64,000 nt of DNA. Origin: Akebia trifoliata. Lineage: Eukaryota > Streptophyta > Magnoliopsida > Ranunculales > Lardizabalaceae. The translations under genes and the position numbers were made by a program. The notes below the pieces were generated by a model. It was not told where the DNA came from, did no database searches, and was given only the letters and a program-made list of their open reading frames with translations. The stretch is from assembly GCA_017979445.1 (NCBI GenBank), contig CM030710.1, forward strand, positions 17,036,248-17,100,247. Reading direction: 5' to 3'. This document shows, piece by piece, positions 1 to 11,766 of the stretch. Position 1 is the first letter of the stretch; every line of letters begins with the position of its first letter.

Positions 1-640
1 CTCTTGGAGGCCTGTACTCCATCTCCTTTCGCTTTACCCTTTGAGCTCGACTCATAGTATTTCTATAATTGGTAATCTTAATCATCGACCTCCTGGCCCA
101 TAGGTAAGGTTATAGTCCTCTAAAGAATCTACGACCATCTGTAGATCTATCAAGATAAGCTCGAGCGCATATCATGACAACCTAGTGAACATCGTATCAT
201 AGTCTATAATCGATAGATTACTATCCTAATTTCAAAAACTCCTAGTATTTGATTTATCGAGCAAACTTAGATATAAATATATCAACAAACATCCTCTCGA
301 AGTCTACCCACTCAAACGATCCATATCCGAATACATTTATTTTAAAATGTTACTAATGACTGGTATCCCCATCCAACTTGAATGTAGTCACCGTCACCCA
401 CTGATCTCTCGAGCATTACATAGCATTTAAAATCTCTTAGGTCCTCAAAACCCACTCATTGACCTCAATCTTGGTAGACATAATTGTTAAAAATTCTACA
501 ACGACATCCCTAGATTTACCTGTCCTTTGGGCTGAGGAATTCTCTCATTATTTGAAGATACGACTTGTTGTAGTAGTCCTTGAGGTGGAATACTATTTAC
601 CTCTTGTGATGAAGTACAACGCTCCATCATTTCTTGGATT
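1..640 (-). pseudogene. Ty3/gypsy gag core remnant
   Basis: Minus-strand translation gives a broken retrotransposon gag core. The clearest part is around 200-330, reading FEWVDFERMFVDIFISKFAR, followed by EFLKL and then YDTMFTRLS and YALELI near 130-190. This is the usual order of the plant gag domain: a W-x-DF segment, an EFxxL segment, then FTxLSxYA. Several stops and at least two frame changes interrupt it, so it is dead. It runs off the left window edge. Gag forms the virus-like particle of the element. The family is probably a chromovirus-type Ty3 element, judged from the gag motifs only. Confidence 0.6.
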
Positions 641-876
641 TAGTGGTACACCTTGCAATTGTGGTAAGTTTTATACCATTTCTCGCTTCCAATCGCTAGT
701 CTTGTCTGTTTAGGTGGCACAAGTATGTTATTAACTTTATTGAAATTTGGTGGCCTTATTATTCTGGGAATTTGTTTGTCCAGCATCTTTTTGAGCCACT
801 CATCCTTAATCGGTTGACGTCGACCCAAACATTGTTCTCCTTTATGTCCCAGTTTTCCACATTTGTAATATATCAC
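640..876 (-). pseudogene. gag zinc-knuckle fragment
   Basis: A 78-residue open stretch begins YYKCGKLGHKGEQC, a CCHC zinc knuckle (C-x2-C-x4-H-x4-C) whose first Cys is Tyr. The following part (IKDEWLKKML, later PPKQTRL) resembles the segment after the knuckle at about 44.66-44.85 kb, so the two belong to one family. On the minus strand the knuckle comes before the gag core at 1-640, the reverse of the normal order. The two pieces are therefore probably from different copies or a rearranged one. Confidence 0.5.
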
Positions 877-879
877 AAC

Positions 880-2450
880 TTTTTCTTTCGACTAATTTAG
901 TAGTACATGTTGTTGTTTCTTATAAAATTCTTCCATCAATTGAGTTGGTATGTTTATAATATCACTCATCATCGTATTGTTATTTTTCCTATGAGTTTGT
1001 TAGTTTCGTAATTGTTTGTCTCTTATTAGATACTAAATGCCTTCTAGATCGAAAAACATAGAAGGGTGCCAATTCATCATCTAATCACTCTGCTTTCCAA
1101 TTATATTTCATCTTTAGAGGTGAGTTTTTATGTAAATCCAGTATTAATTATTATTTCCAAAAGAAAAAGGAGGAACAAAGAAAACAAACTACTTTCCTTT
1201 TCCAATATGCAATTATAATTGTTGGTAGATATCAAGGGAACATCGGATTTTAAATAAAGACATCTTTATTGTAGAGTTGTCATTGGAACATATTCAATCA
1301 GATTGGAGTCGATTTAAGACCAATCTGATCTGATGATACTTTGATCAAATCAACATAAGAAAAAATTAACCCCAATTGATTATGTCTACACAGAATTCCT
1401 ATCTTATAATATATATATTAATACTTTCTCACATGTTACTTGTTAGATTATAAAATGGAATTAATACTAAAATTTATGTAATCGGAATGGATTGAATTTC
1501 ATGTATAATCCAATCGATTGAGTTGAATACATCAAACAATCTATCAACAATCAACCCCAAATTACTTTATAAAGAGTTGAAAACAGGGAATCAATCCTCA
1601 CTAATCAAATAAATCTTGTTCAAAACACATCAAACATCCAACGAGAACAAACCAACAAGAAAAATAGATGAGGTGAGCATCCCGGTGTCAAATCATTCAG
1701 TTATTACCATATAAAGGCAGAAAACTAAACCAAAATCACAAAAAAAATTGATCAAACCTTATCAGCATTTCCATTAAATCCAACATTTTTTGTTCTAAAT
1801 TATATGATTTTTTTTTTAAATCTAGAAAATCAACAAACCCGATCAAACACAAGCTAGAGATCATTTAAGAGAGAAAAACTCAACTCCTCATCGATCACAA
1901 AGAACTATAAAAAGAGATCACCTATACGGATCTAAGAATCACTAACAGAAACTAGAAAACTAGAGATCAAAATCGTGAGAGTTACCACAAAGAATTTGGA
2001 ATATTTCTATTTTGAAGAAATCCAAGATGGGATTGCTACTCGAAGAGTTCTTGACATGTCGCGTGAGGTGATGTAGTAGGCATGAGAGGTCGATCAAGGG
2101 AGTGATTGAACGAGAAAGATGAGATTGAGAAGTCGATCGAGGGAGCAACTGGGAGAGAAAGAGAGATGAGATCGAGTAATCGATCAAGGGAGAGATTGAG
2201 AGAGAGACTTGCACGATAATGACTAAATCAAGAGTTCGATCGAGAGAACGACTGAGAAAGAGAGATGAGATCGAGAAAAAAACAAAGAGAGAGAGAGAGA
2301 GAGAGAAAGGTTCATTCCATCCGAATGAGACGGAGTTTGGGTCGTTTAAAATACAAATAAAACAGTTTAATATCGTTTTAAAATAAAAATGACTTAATGC
2401 CGTTTTAAACATATGTTCCTATTTTGCAATTTTTTTGTAATGTGTATATG
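880..2450. other. AT-rich stretch without recognised gene
   Basis: No coding similarity is visible. The right part (about 1960-2330) is purine-rich on the plus strand, with repeated GATCGAG and GAGAGA motifs. The 150-residue minus-strand open frame there is a translation of this low-complexity sequence. It may be the far part of the minus-strand Tat LTR that starts at 4304, because the comparable LTR at 17412 also has a CT-rich zone on its sense strand, but I cannot align the two confidently. Confidence 0.4.
2285..2306. repeat. (GA)n microsatellite
   Basis: Uninterrupted GA dinucleotide run of about eleven units inside a wider GAGA-rich zone. Confidence 0.85.
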
Positions 2451-4304
2451 GAGTTAATGGGGATGAAAGGAAGAATGAGGGGGATGGTGATGAGGAATGC
2501 ATGAAATAGGGAGGGAGAGCATGATTGAGGTATGCTCCTTCCGCTTTTCTCTTTTTTTGTTCTCTTCTTATTTTGAATCTTTTCTCTTAGATTTGGTATT
2601 TATTTTTTGCTCTTTAGAGAGAAAGAGGTTAAAAAAGTTCATTTGGGGAGCAAATGAGGAGTGCTCTTTCTTATATAATTTTTTTCTTATTTTTTCTAGA
2701 AATTTACAAGTATGGAATCCTCTTTCTCTCTAATTTTTCTTTCGTCTCATTCTCCTCATCTTTTTGCACGACTCTCTTCCTTTTTTTTTCTTTTATGCTT
2801 GCATCTAGTGTGAGCCAAACGAAGAGAGGAAATAAAAATATAATTGGAACATGGATAGGAAGTGAAGAAGAGGTTGAATGGGGAGGTATTTAATGTTTGG
2901 AAGGTTTAATTGATTTGATCTTTTTTCCTTTTTTTTTTTTTTCTTTTGAGGATTTACACGGGAGATTTTTTTCCAAGGATTTTAGAGAATCCTTTTCCAT
3001 ATCTCCAACTTGGATTGGTCGAAAAAAAGAAAACGTGTGAGAAGTAGTCTTCAACTTGAGTTGGCCGAACTAAGGAAAGTATATGATGGTCATTGATCCC
3101 ACAATACTTACTTATCTTGTAGCATTTCTTCACCAATTTTGATTGGTAGAAACTCCAAATCCTTGATTTAATTGATTTGTCAAAAGTTCAATTTGATTAG
3201 GTAATGTGAGTAGTTAAGAATTTATCACTTTTGATTGGTTTGATTATTAAGGTCAGTTGGTTAAATTGTGCGATTGGTTCAGATTTTAATTGATTGGGTG
3301 ATTGTTGTTGTTAACTTTAAGTTTTAATTAGAAAATTAATTTGGTCGTGAGGTCGAATTGTCAATCGGTGATCAATTGAAAATTTAGTTGATTTGAAGAT
3401 TTACAATTATATTGATTGGTTTGATCTCATGATTTTTTTATTTTTTTTTTAACGAATGATTATGATTTGTGGTTAATGAGTCCCCACATCTTAATTTTAA
3501 AAGATCACTATTGGCACCCTAGATTTACTTCATGTTTTGTATTTTAAATTGGGGTGTGATAAGTAAAAAAATTTGACATTCAATGATAAGAATTAATACC
3601 TAATTTCAGGTTTTGAATTCTATAAATTCTGAATTTAAGTTTTTTGGGGATTAATTTTTAAAATTTTAATTTTGGTTTTGATTGGATTTTTTTATTTTAC
3701 GATGATGGCATAAATTTCATCATTTCATGCAATCCAGGGTTTTCACAAAATTTATCATTTTATGTGACAATGAATGTCATTCCATGTAATAGAAATCGTT
3801 ATTTTATGTGAAAATTTGTCATTTCATGTGAGGATTTATTAGGTTTTAATGATTTGTGCAATTATAATGAAAGATTTAGTTTTGTATAAAAATTGCATTT
3901 TCCTAGTAGAACAAGATTTTTAAGTGTGAGTCGAATGTCAATGGTATTTTAGCAACACTTTTTAATTTCGATGAGTAGCTTCTTTTAGTTCCAAGCTGAT
4001 TATTTTTAAGTCTTGAGGTTTCATTTTCTTAGCGTTGCGAATTATCTAGATTATTGAAATACGTGACAAACCTAACCGTACGTACTTGCTAAATCAAGTG
4101 TAAAGTATGAAGATATTGAGTTCACGTAATTTTTACGTTGAGCATGTTTAAAAAAAAAGAAATATGAAATCACGACGATTATGAAAAGATTGGAAAAAAT
4201 TGAGAGAGGGCCTCTCACAAACTTTCAACTTCTTTGCATATTCTACACCCATCATTAGGAATCCATAGCAACCAGGTGATGGATGCGAAAATGAGGTGTC
4301 TACA
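2450..4304 (-). mobile_element. Tat-type LTR, minus strand, truncated
   Basis: Read on the minus strand the LTR starts at 4304 with TGTAGACACCTCATTTTCGC. It then follows the LTR that starts at 17412 on the plus strand, sharing GGATTCCTAATGATG, an ACATAGTAAGCACGTA-like zone and an ACACT(A/C)CGCTAA zone. It is preceded by a polypurine tract, so this is the 3' LTR of a minus-strand element. Homology fades leftwards and the left limit is only a guess. The gag pieces at 1-880 show that a full 4.4-kb copy cannot be present. Confidence 0.55.
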
Positions 4305-4320
4305 GATACCATTCTTTTGC
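4305..4320 (-). promoter_or_regulatory. polypurine tract of minus Tat element
   Basis: Directly before the LTR start (minus strand) stands CTGCAAAAGAATGGTATC, the degenerate counterpart of CCAAAGAAGGGCATC at 23996-24010. Polypurine tracts prime plus-strand DNA synthesis and abut the 3' LTR, which fixes the orientation of this copy. Confidence 0.55.
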
Positions 4321-5019
4321 AGAGGGTGGAAATAAAGTAGATAATAAATCTACTTTAGTTGATAGTGCGACATCCGAATAAAAAAATCAATGATATTTTA
4401 TTTTTGCAGTCTAGCTCGGTAGTTCGTTGAGGCATTCGAATCCTTGAGGATAAAGCTCTTCCCGAACTAAAACGTGTCAAATCTTTGAGTTTGAACTCTC
4501 ACTAACGGTAAGGGTATCAAATCCTTGAATTTTAAAAATTCTCTTTGATTAATGTAAATGCACTGAAAGTGCCCGTGTGTACAATTATGCAATGATAGAT
4601 GATGATTTTGAAATGATGTGCCTTTGTTTTACTCCTTCATGATGGGAAGATGATGAACTAAAAGCTAAGTAAAAATTGAGCAAAAAATTTGTGAAGAATT
4701 TGATGAAAACTGACCAAAATTGAATGAAAATAAGTAAAATCCGAGTAAAATTGAATCAAATTTGGGGATAAACTGAGTATAATTTGAACATAAACTAAGC
4801 ATTACCGGAGGATAAATTGAACATAATCTGAGCATATTTTGAGCATAAATTGAGTACAAATGAGCATAATCTGAGTATAAACTAAGCATGAATTGAGCAT
4901 AATCTGGGCATAATTTGAGTATAAACTAAGCATAGTCTAACAATAATCTGAATATAATTAAGCATAATTTGAATAGTTTTATTTTACCTACTCTGGGTGA
5001 AAGAGTAATGAACTATATT
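4321..5019 (-). other. 3' region of minus Tat element, with degenerate repeats
   Basis: This stretch parallels 24011-24400 nearly motif by motif (TCCTTGAGGATAAAGCTCTT, TCTCACTAACGGTAAG, ATCCTTGAATTTTA). It therefore belongs to the 3' untranslated part of a Tat element. From about 4690 to 4980 it holds a loose array of TGAGCATAATCTGAGTATAA units. It stops where the LTR at 5020 begins, which is probably an insertion into this older element. Confidence 0.55.
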
Positions 5020-7936
5020 TGTAATATCCCGAATTTTTAATTAATAACTCAAGGTAAATCAAATAATAAAAGTTTGAGAAAATTCTGAAAATGAGACTTT
5101 GGATAAAATTTTTAGATTTTGTTTTATTTAATTTTAATGAAATTTGACTTAATCATTGGATTCAAAATAGTCGAAAAACATATGTTAGCCTATAAGCATG
5201 TTTAAATTCGAGTTCGAATGAAAAAGTTGCAAATCCTCAATTTTTGAGTGGAATGAAACTAAAAATTTAATTTTTTGTTGAGTGAGAATTTGAAGAATCT
5301 GATAACATCATTAGGTCCGCAATGAAAAATTATAAAGAATAGAGTATTTACTCATCAATTTTCAAACCTGAAAAGTCAAACTATTGTAAAAAATAGAAAT
5401 AAGTTTGAAAATTTTGATTTTGTCCTACAAATTCTTTATATAAAGGATTTATAAATTCTTTAGGTTCATTGCTTTTCCAGTAAAATAAAACTAACGACTT
5501 AAACCCGTAGATTTTCAACCATCTTTGAATCAATATTCGTCGCAATTGGTCTTTTACGAAGAATAAAAAGTTGGCGACATCGACGAGCTCTATGACTTCT
5601 CTGTCTTGGATTTTTTTTTTCTCTTTTTTCCATTTTCTAGCAAAAACCATCCACTCCCTCGAGTGGGTTTCGACATGTTCCATTTGAGGTTTCATCGATT
5701 TAGAGTCAGATTTGTCCTCTATGGAGAAGGAAAAGAGAATGTCATCATCGGTATCTTCGCAACTCACCAGATCTTTTCACAAACTAGTCACCTAGATTTC
5801 AATGTTGTCCACCTTGATTTTTGTGTTATTTCTTCATTTTCAACAACCAAAAATTTGATAGGGAGCTTATAATTCTAATTGGTAATGGTAGATTTTAAAA
5901 TTTGCATTTAGGAGTTTTTATCAAATTGGCAATGTTATTTAAAAATGTAGAATTTTCTTCGTTTATTTCAAATTCATGAAAATTTTATGTATTTGATATT
6001 TTTTATTATCTTTTAACAATTTACATGTGAGTGGGATAGTATATCGAAGAACCGACAAAAAACTTGAAAAACTGGAAGAAAATCCAATTTTTGTATAGTC
6101 TGTCCAGTATTGGAGGCAACATTGGCGGTGTCACCACTAGAAATGCCTTCTACCACTGCCCACTGTCGCTAGATCTTATTTTGGTAGTTTTGTTCCGATA
6201 TTAGGACCCCGTTTTGACTCATTTTTTGATAATATTCCAACTGAATGATTAAAATGAATTTCAAAATTTGAAAAAAGATTTAATATTCATATTGAGTTGA
6301 TAAATATTGGAAAAGGAATTTTGTGTTTAAAAAATCGAAAAGTGCAAATACCAAAAAAATAAATGAAACAGTAAAATGTCAAAATCACACTCGATGGGTG
6401 ATGTCTACATTTTACATTATTGTCCTATGTATGGGTTGATGAATGAATATCTAGGGTTAATTTACTTTCTGTTATTATGAGGTGACTTGTATGTTTATTT
6501 ATTTTCTATTAGTGCGAGGCACTATTTAAGTTCTGTACTATTATTTAATTCAAGCCAAGTGATCACAGTTGCATGGTAGGAAACTAGATATCCATTTTCA
6601 ACTATGTAATAATAATTTCTTATTTATTTTCAAAGAAAAATGATATGTATATATAACTATTTTCTAAACTGTTAAAGAGCTTGTGAATACCTGAAGAGAT
6701 AATCCGTCATATCATCTAAAGTGATGTATTATCCTGAGATGTATGGTAGGGATAACCAAACTCATACGTGATATGAAATGCGTATGAGAGTGACATCAAA
6801 ATTGAAGCTTGAGTTTATTTATTTTCATATTTTTCAGTGAACATGTAATGCAAAGGTGGACGTATATTTGTGGGGATGTATAATGGGAATCACATGTACG
6901 CTTAATAGGCAAAGGTGAAGATGATTAATCAGTGATCACTAGCATTCTATAATAGTCGAACATCTTGACACGTCGAAAATAAACCAATTGCTTCCTGCCA
7001 TGTCAAACAGCCAGGCTGATTTAGATAAATGATCACCCAAGTATGGTAAGCTGCATCGACTGACCACAAAATCAGGAACTAACATCAGTAAAATATTTAA
7101 ACATCATGTTTCAACTAGGAGCTATCCAATCGTAGAATCCCAACTCTTTAATTTTACTTCTACACCATTGTATATTATTTATCTATTGCATATTTTGAAT
7201 TATAAAATGAAAAGCATGTTTATTGTTTCAATTTTATTAATTAGAATTGTATAAAAGAGAAAATGTTATAGTATGAGTACTACTGATTGATGTAATGAGA
7301 AATTTAACTATTTAGTTTCTCATTCTAGACTATATGTACAAGTTAATCATAGTTTATCTTGTAAAACTTTGCATGTATTGAAATGATTGAGATTGCTTAC
7401 TTGTTAATGCTAGGAGAGGTTATTAGTCAGAATTGTTTGTTTACCTAATAGGTAACCTTTGTTACTTTCCTTTTCTTTTTTCATGTTTTTTAGTTTTAGA
7501 TTCGACACTTGACAAGGCAGGTGTAGAGCATGCTAGTGAGGATTATCTGGTAGGTCAGATAGACAACTAGAGTCCATTACCTAGTAAGCATTAGGGCTAT
7601 ACCTTCTAGTGATGCTAGTCGTCTATGTTGTATTATAAGTTTTGATTAAGCATTAGGATTTTGTTAGAGAAAGAGATTTTTATAAAATCTTCTATATTAT
7701 TTACTTCTTCCGCACTTTGATCCACCTTGTGTTAGTAGATGTATATAGACTTCCGCTGCTTGTTTATATATATATACATGATATTATTGATATTATTTAT
7801 CAAGTAAAACAGGCATTTGAGTGCCTTAAAATGTTAATATAAACAGAGGTAGGTAACCATGCCAAAATTTCAAGGTGCCACCTAGTGCCTCGAGATCTGA
7901 CGTGGGGTTTTGTGTTAGTATTTCAGGAGAGCCACA
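5020..7936 (+). mobile_element. LTR of chromovirus-like Ty3 element
   Basis: It begins TGTAATATCCCGAATTTTTA, a typical plant Ty3 LTR start, and ends ..GAGAGCCACA three bases before a tRNA-Met-type primer-binding site at 7940. A block near 5155-5210 (GGATTCAAAATAGTCG, TATAAGCATG) resembles 46425-46490 in the LTR that starts at 46303, so the two belong to related families. At about 2.9 kb it is long for a chromovirus LTR and may hold undetected insertions. The minus-strand open frame at 5381-5767 inside it has no recognisable domain. Confidence 0.5.
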
Positions 7937-7939
7937 TAA

Positions 7940-7951
7940 TGGTATCAAAGT
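7940..7951 (+). promoter_or_regulatory. primer-binding site, initiator tRNA-Met type
   Basis: TGGTATCAAAGT differs from the common plant PBS TGGTATCAGAGC at two positions and stands three bases after the LTR end. It would prime minus-strand DNA synthesis of the element that begins at 5020. Confidence 0.6.
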
Positions 7952-8224
7952 TTAGCATTAGGCTTGTATGGGACACAAATAACTTTGTTACATAGAAGTA
8001 GTCGATATCATATAGTGATATCAAAAATTTGATATTTGAGCTCATCAGTAGTTTTGTATTGGGATCATAAGCTCATCTTTGTCTAGAAGTCTGTAAAGCC
8101 TAGTAAGCCTAGGGTAAGATTCTAGATTCATTCTATTAGTAATGAAAATGATGTCCATTGCTAAATTCTGGGTTAAGCTAGTAATTAATAATTACGTAAG
8201 AACGATTTTTGGCCTAGTATTTCT

Positions 8225-9710
8225 CAAAGATTGATTTGCGATATGGGTACCACCACTTGAGAATCTGAGAAGTGGATAGTCCGAAGATTGCATTTCGAAA
8301 TAGGCTACGACACTTCGAGTATCTAGTAATGTCTTTCGATTTGGTGAATGCACCGACACCATTTATGGTATCTTATGCATCGGGTATTTGGGGAACACTT
8401 CGACAAGATGTCATCTATATACACAATCTCATCTATGGATGACATCCTGATCTATTCTAAATCAAAGAACGATCACAAGAGACACCTCAATATCATACTA
8501 CAGATTTTACGAGAACATAAGCTATATGCTAAGTTCAACAAATGTGAATTTTGGATTCATAAGGTAAAATTCTTAGGGCATGTAGTGTCAAGTGAAGGGA
8601 TAGCAATAGATCCTTCGAGGGTTGAAGCCGTGTTGTCATAGAAACAACCAAAGATAGTAACAGATATCAGATGTTTTCTTAGGATGGTAGGCTATTATAG
8701 AATATTTATTAAGAGATTCTCTACTCTTGCAAAGAAAAATGTATAGTTTGAGTGGGATGACAATTGCTAGACTGCATTTAAGGATTTGAAGAAAAGATTG
8801 ACTACCACTCCAATTCCAGTATCTTCAATTTTGGGTAAGGGTTTGATGATCTTTATTTATACATCTTGGATTTGTTTGGGAACTATATTGATAAGTTTGG
8901 GAAGGTAGTGGCGTACACATCTAGGAAATTAAAGAGTCATGAGAAAATTATCATGTTCATGACCTTGTTATGGTGTTTACACTACGCATATGGAGGCATT
9001 ACCTATACAGAGAGAACTTTGAAGTATTCTCCAATCATAAAGGCCTCAAGTATATATTCTCGCAGGAAGAATTGAATATAAGACAATGACGTTGGATTAA
9101 ATATCTAAAGGACTATGATTTTACCCTTAAGTATCACCTGGGAAAGGTGAATATAATTGCCGACATGCTGAGCATGAATATTGTAACATATATAATGGTA
9201 AAAGAATGACAGTTGCTTGAGCAAACCATATAAATAGTGTTTGAGAATCCAAGGGAAAGGTATAGACAGTGCATCTATTTTGGTACATTGAGGATAGAAA
9301 ATGAATTGATAGTACGAATTAGAGATTCTCATAAAATAGATGAGGATATGAAGGAATACAAATCGAAAGGTAGGGACTTGATAGACCTAGATTGGTCGAA
9401 AGGATTAGATGAGCTTCTCAGATTCAGAAATAGGATGTGGATACCTCAAGACTCATAGTTGAGGTCTGATTTACTAGGTGAGGCATACCGTTCTTGATAT
9501 TCTATTTACCCAGTAGGTACAAAAATGTATAAAGATCTGCATAGAAAATTCTAGTTTTTGGGTTTGAGGAAAGTTATCGTAGAATATGTGAGTAGATGCC
9601 TGATGTGTCAGCAAGTCAAAGTAGAACACCGCAACCTAGCAAGCTTACTCTAACCATTACCATAGCGAAATGGAAGTGGGAGTATGTGACCATGGACTTT
9701 GTAGTTGGGT
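8225..9710 (+). pseudogene. chromovirus-like RT / RNase H / integrase remnant
   Basis: Plus-strand frames give the second half of reverse transcriptase. NAPTPFM lies near 8347, DDILIYS near 8438 (the catalytic Y/F-x-DD appears as S-M-DD), and FNKCEFW and FLGHVVSSEG lie near 8535-8600. Next come the RT-RNase H connection (FEWDDNC), an RNase H segment with [12 protein letters not shown] near 8908, and the integrase zinc-binding end YVSRCLMCQQVK near 9585. The integrase core begins WKWEYVTMDFVVGL and breaks off at about 9710, where the Athila-like LTR starts. Gag, protease and the first half of RT are missing between the PBS and 8225. Many stops and frame changes show it is dead. Confidence 0.75.
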
Positions 9711-11018
9711 TACTAATCAGTATTTCAAAACACAAATTTATTTGCACTTTTCCTAGGCCTTTATCTCGATTTTCAACCCTATTTCATTAGATTAGGTAAA
9801 TGATTGGATTAACCTTAATTTATCACATTACATATTCTACCATGATAGTTAGGTTTAATTGCACAAAATTAATACATTTATCGAAATACTGATTATGTGT
9901 GTTCACTATACTAGTTAAATATCAAATCATCAAGGTGAATCACCAAATTAATCAATCAAGTGTATATTACAATCTAGAAGACCAATCAAGCAACCATGCA
10001 AAACTGGAGATCTAGATGGCTTTAGGTCAATGTGGCACTGTCATTTTTAAATGGAACACCCTAAAAGTGCTCCTGTGTACTCCGCACGTGATATTATACG
10101 CAAGAGTGATGACGACTATTTTGGGTCCTTCTAAAGCATCTCAAGTCTATAAATAGACAATTTTCCTAATTGGGAAAGGGTCTTTGGCCTGGGTCCATTT
10201 TCTCTTCTCTTCTAATGTCCTTGGCATTTTTCTATAATTTTTTATTTTTCAATAAGTTTTATTTTAGCAATTCTTTTTAATTTCTCAAAGAAGGAGATAG
10301 TGTACATTGGTTACCATATGAATATAAGTGTTGGTTTCCAAGACTTCTCCTTGTATCCTTGCAATGACTATAGGCTAGATTTTCTCCATTAGTAAGAGGA
10401 GGAAGCTTAGGAGTAAGTTTTAATTATGTGTTTATGTTCTTTATCCCTCCATATTTTTTTATAATTATAGGGTCCTCTCAAAGGTTTTATCCAACTCCAA
10501 TGGATCCAAGCTTTAGATGAATCTCTATATCTCTTATGCTTAACTTAAATATTTTATACTTAAATAAAATAAAGATAAAACATACTTAATTTAAATAATT
10601 TGTAGTAGGGACTTCTCACATTAGTGAGTGAAGGAGTCCTAGCTATTGTCTTACTTCAAGCTTTATACCATATCCTTCAAACCTAAAGAGCTCACACCAA
10701 GTCCTTGTAGTTAAATGCAAAGAAGGCTAGAACTTAAACATAGAGTTATTTGCTAATCCTAGACTACTCTAATCACTAATGACTTTATTTTCTTATTTCT
10801 TAGTCTAAATTCCCTATCTATTACTTTATTTTCTAACAACATTTACTCTATATACTTGTTTCACAAAAATACGAAAATAGATTTTAAAATTGTAACTTAG
10901 ATTAACATCATTTTTCTTAACTTGGTAGTAACCCCCCTTTTTCTTAGGTTTGATCCCTTACTTTCCACCAAGTTAAGGAGTATATAAACATTTATTAATT
11001 TTTAAAGAATAGCGATCA
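9711..11018 (+). mobile_element. Athila-like LTR, left arm of inverted pair
   Basis: It ends ..GCGATCA, eight bases before a tRNA-Asp PBS at 11026. Across its length it matches the reverse complement of 11767-12718. Shared blocks include CCTATTTCATTAGATTAG, CCAATCAAGCAACCATGCAA and TTTTAAAATTGTAACTT. It carries about 350 bases (roughly 10050-10400) that the right arm lacks, and these hold a TATA box. The start is degenerate (TACTAATCAG against TGTGATCAG in the right arm). It interrupts a chromovirus integrase. Confidence 0.65.
10148..10155 (+). promoter_or_regulatory. TATA box of Athila-like LTR
   Basis: TATAAATA lies about 440 bases into the LTR in the context AAGTCTATAAATAGACAA. It is a good match to the plant TATA consensus and the likely core promoter of this LTR. 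The inverted partner LTR lacks the segment containing it. Confidence 0.55.
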
Positions 11019-11025
11019 TAATTTT

Positions 11026-11043
11026 TGGTGCCATTGCCGAAGA
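11026..11043 (+). promoter_or_regulatory. primer-binding site, tRNA-Asp type
   Basis: TGGTGCCATTGCCGAAGA agrees at most positions with TGGCGCCGTTGCCGGGGA, the tRNA-Asp PBS typical of Athila and other plant non-chromovirus Ty3 elements. It fixes the plus orientation of the left LTR. Confidence 0.7.
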
Positions 11044-11766
11044 AAGGTGTAGTTGTTCTAAGTTGGTTTGAAGTAATTTTTAATGGTTATTTTCCTTCAT
11101 TTTATTTTTGTTTTTATCTTTTGTCGATACAAATTTTTTCAGAAAATTAAAAAATTTGGTGTTCATTACAACCAGAGAGATTATCTAAGATCTATGGAAA
11201 AATTCTGGACACAAATCTCGAGGTTTCAATGTGATGTAGTCAATATTTACTGCACCACATTGATTATACAGAGTTGAGTCCTCTGATTTTAACACTATTC
11301 TTAGTCTTGCTTTTGGATTGTTACAGTAGGTTTAGTTTCTATTTTTCTTTTTTCTTTTTTCTTTTTTCTGTTTTGTCCAATTTCTAACTCTCTATTTTCT
11401 TTTGTAGGTTGAAGAATTTTTGGACAAAAGTATCAAGTTTGATCTATTAGATCCAAGATCCATTCTATTTTTGACATTTTTAGTTAGGTTTCTTTTATGT
11501 TTTAGATTTATTTGTATTAGGAATTTTGTAAAATTTTCATTAATTAATTAATTATCCAAGAAGTCTTAGATTATAATATATTAGTGAAGGATGACAATTA
11601 GACGATATCATCATGGCTCCTTAGGTTCGCACACCAAAATTGGAGTTGGTGGCATAAGTCAACCCAACTCGTCTTCACCTTGTCTAACACGGGAGGTAAT
11701 TTCAACCCACTCATACCTCTCATTTCTAGTGGGTTACTCCTTACCTTTATTTGTTAATTTCAAATT
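11044..11766 (+). other. Athila-like leader between inverted LTRs
   Basis: This is leader sequence after the PBS, including a TTTTCTTTTTTC tract near 11340-11375 and GTTTGATCTATTAGATCCAAG near 11440. No gag can be recognised. It should meet the 3' end of the inverted LTR near 11767, where the orientation of the Athila sequence flips. The 116-residue open frame at 11591-11941 crosses this junction and is not a believable gene. Confidence 0.45.

Noticed and set aside
1960..2412. 150-residue Ser/Leu-rich minus-strand frame
   Set aside because: It translates a GAGA-rich low-complexity stretch including a (GA)n run.
5381..5767. 128-residue minus-strand open frame (MSCEDTDDDILFSFSIEDKS at its start)
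   Set aside because: It is antisense inside an LTR and no domain or similarity is recognised.
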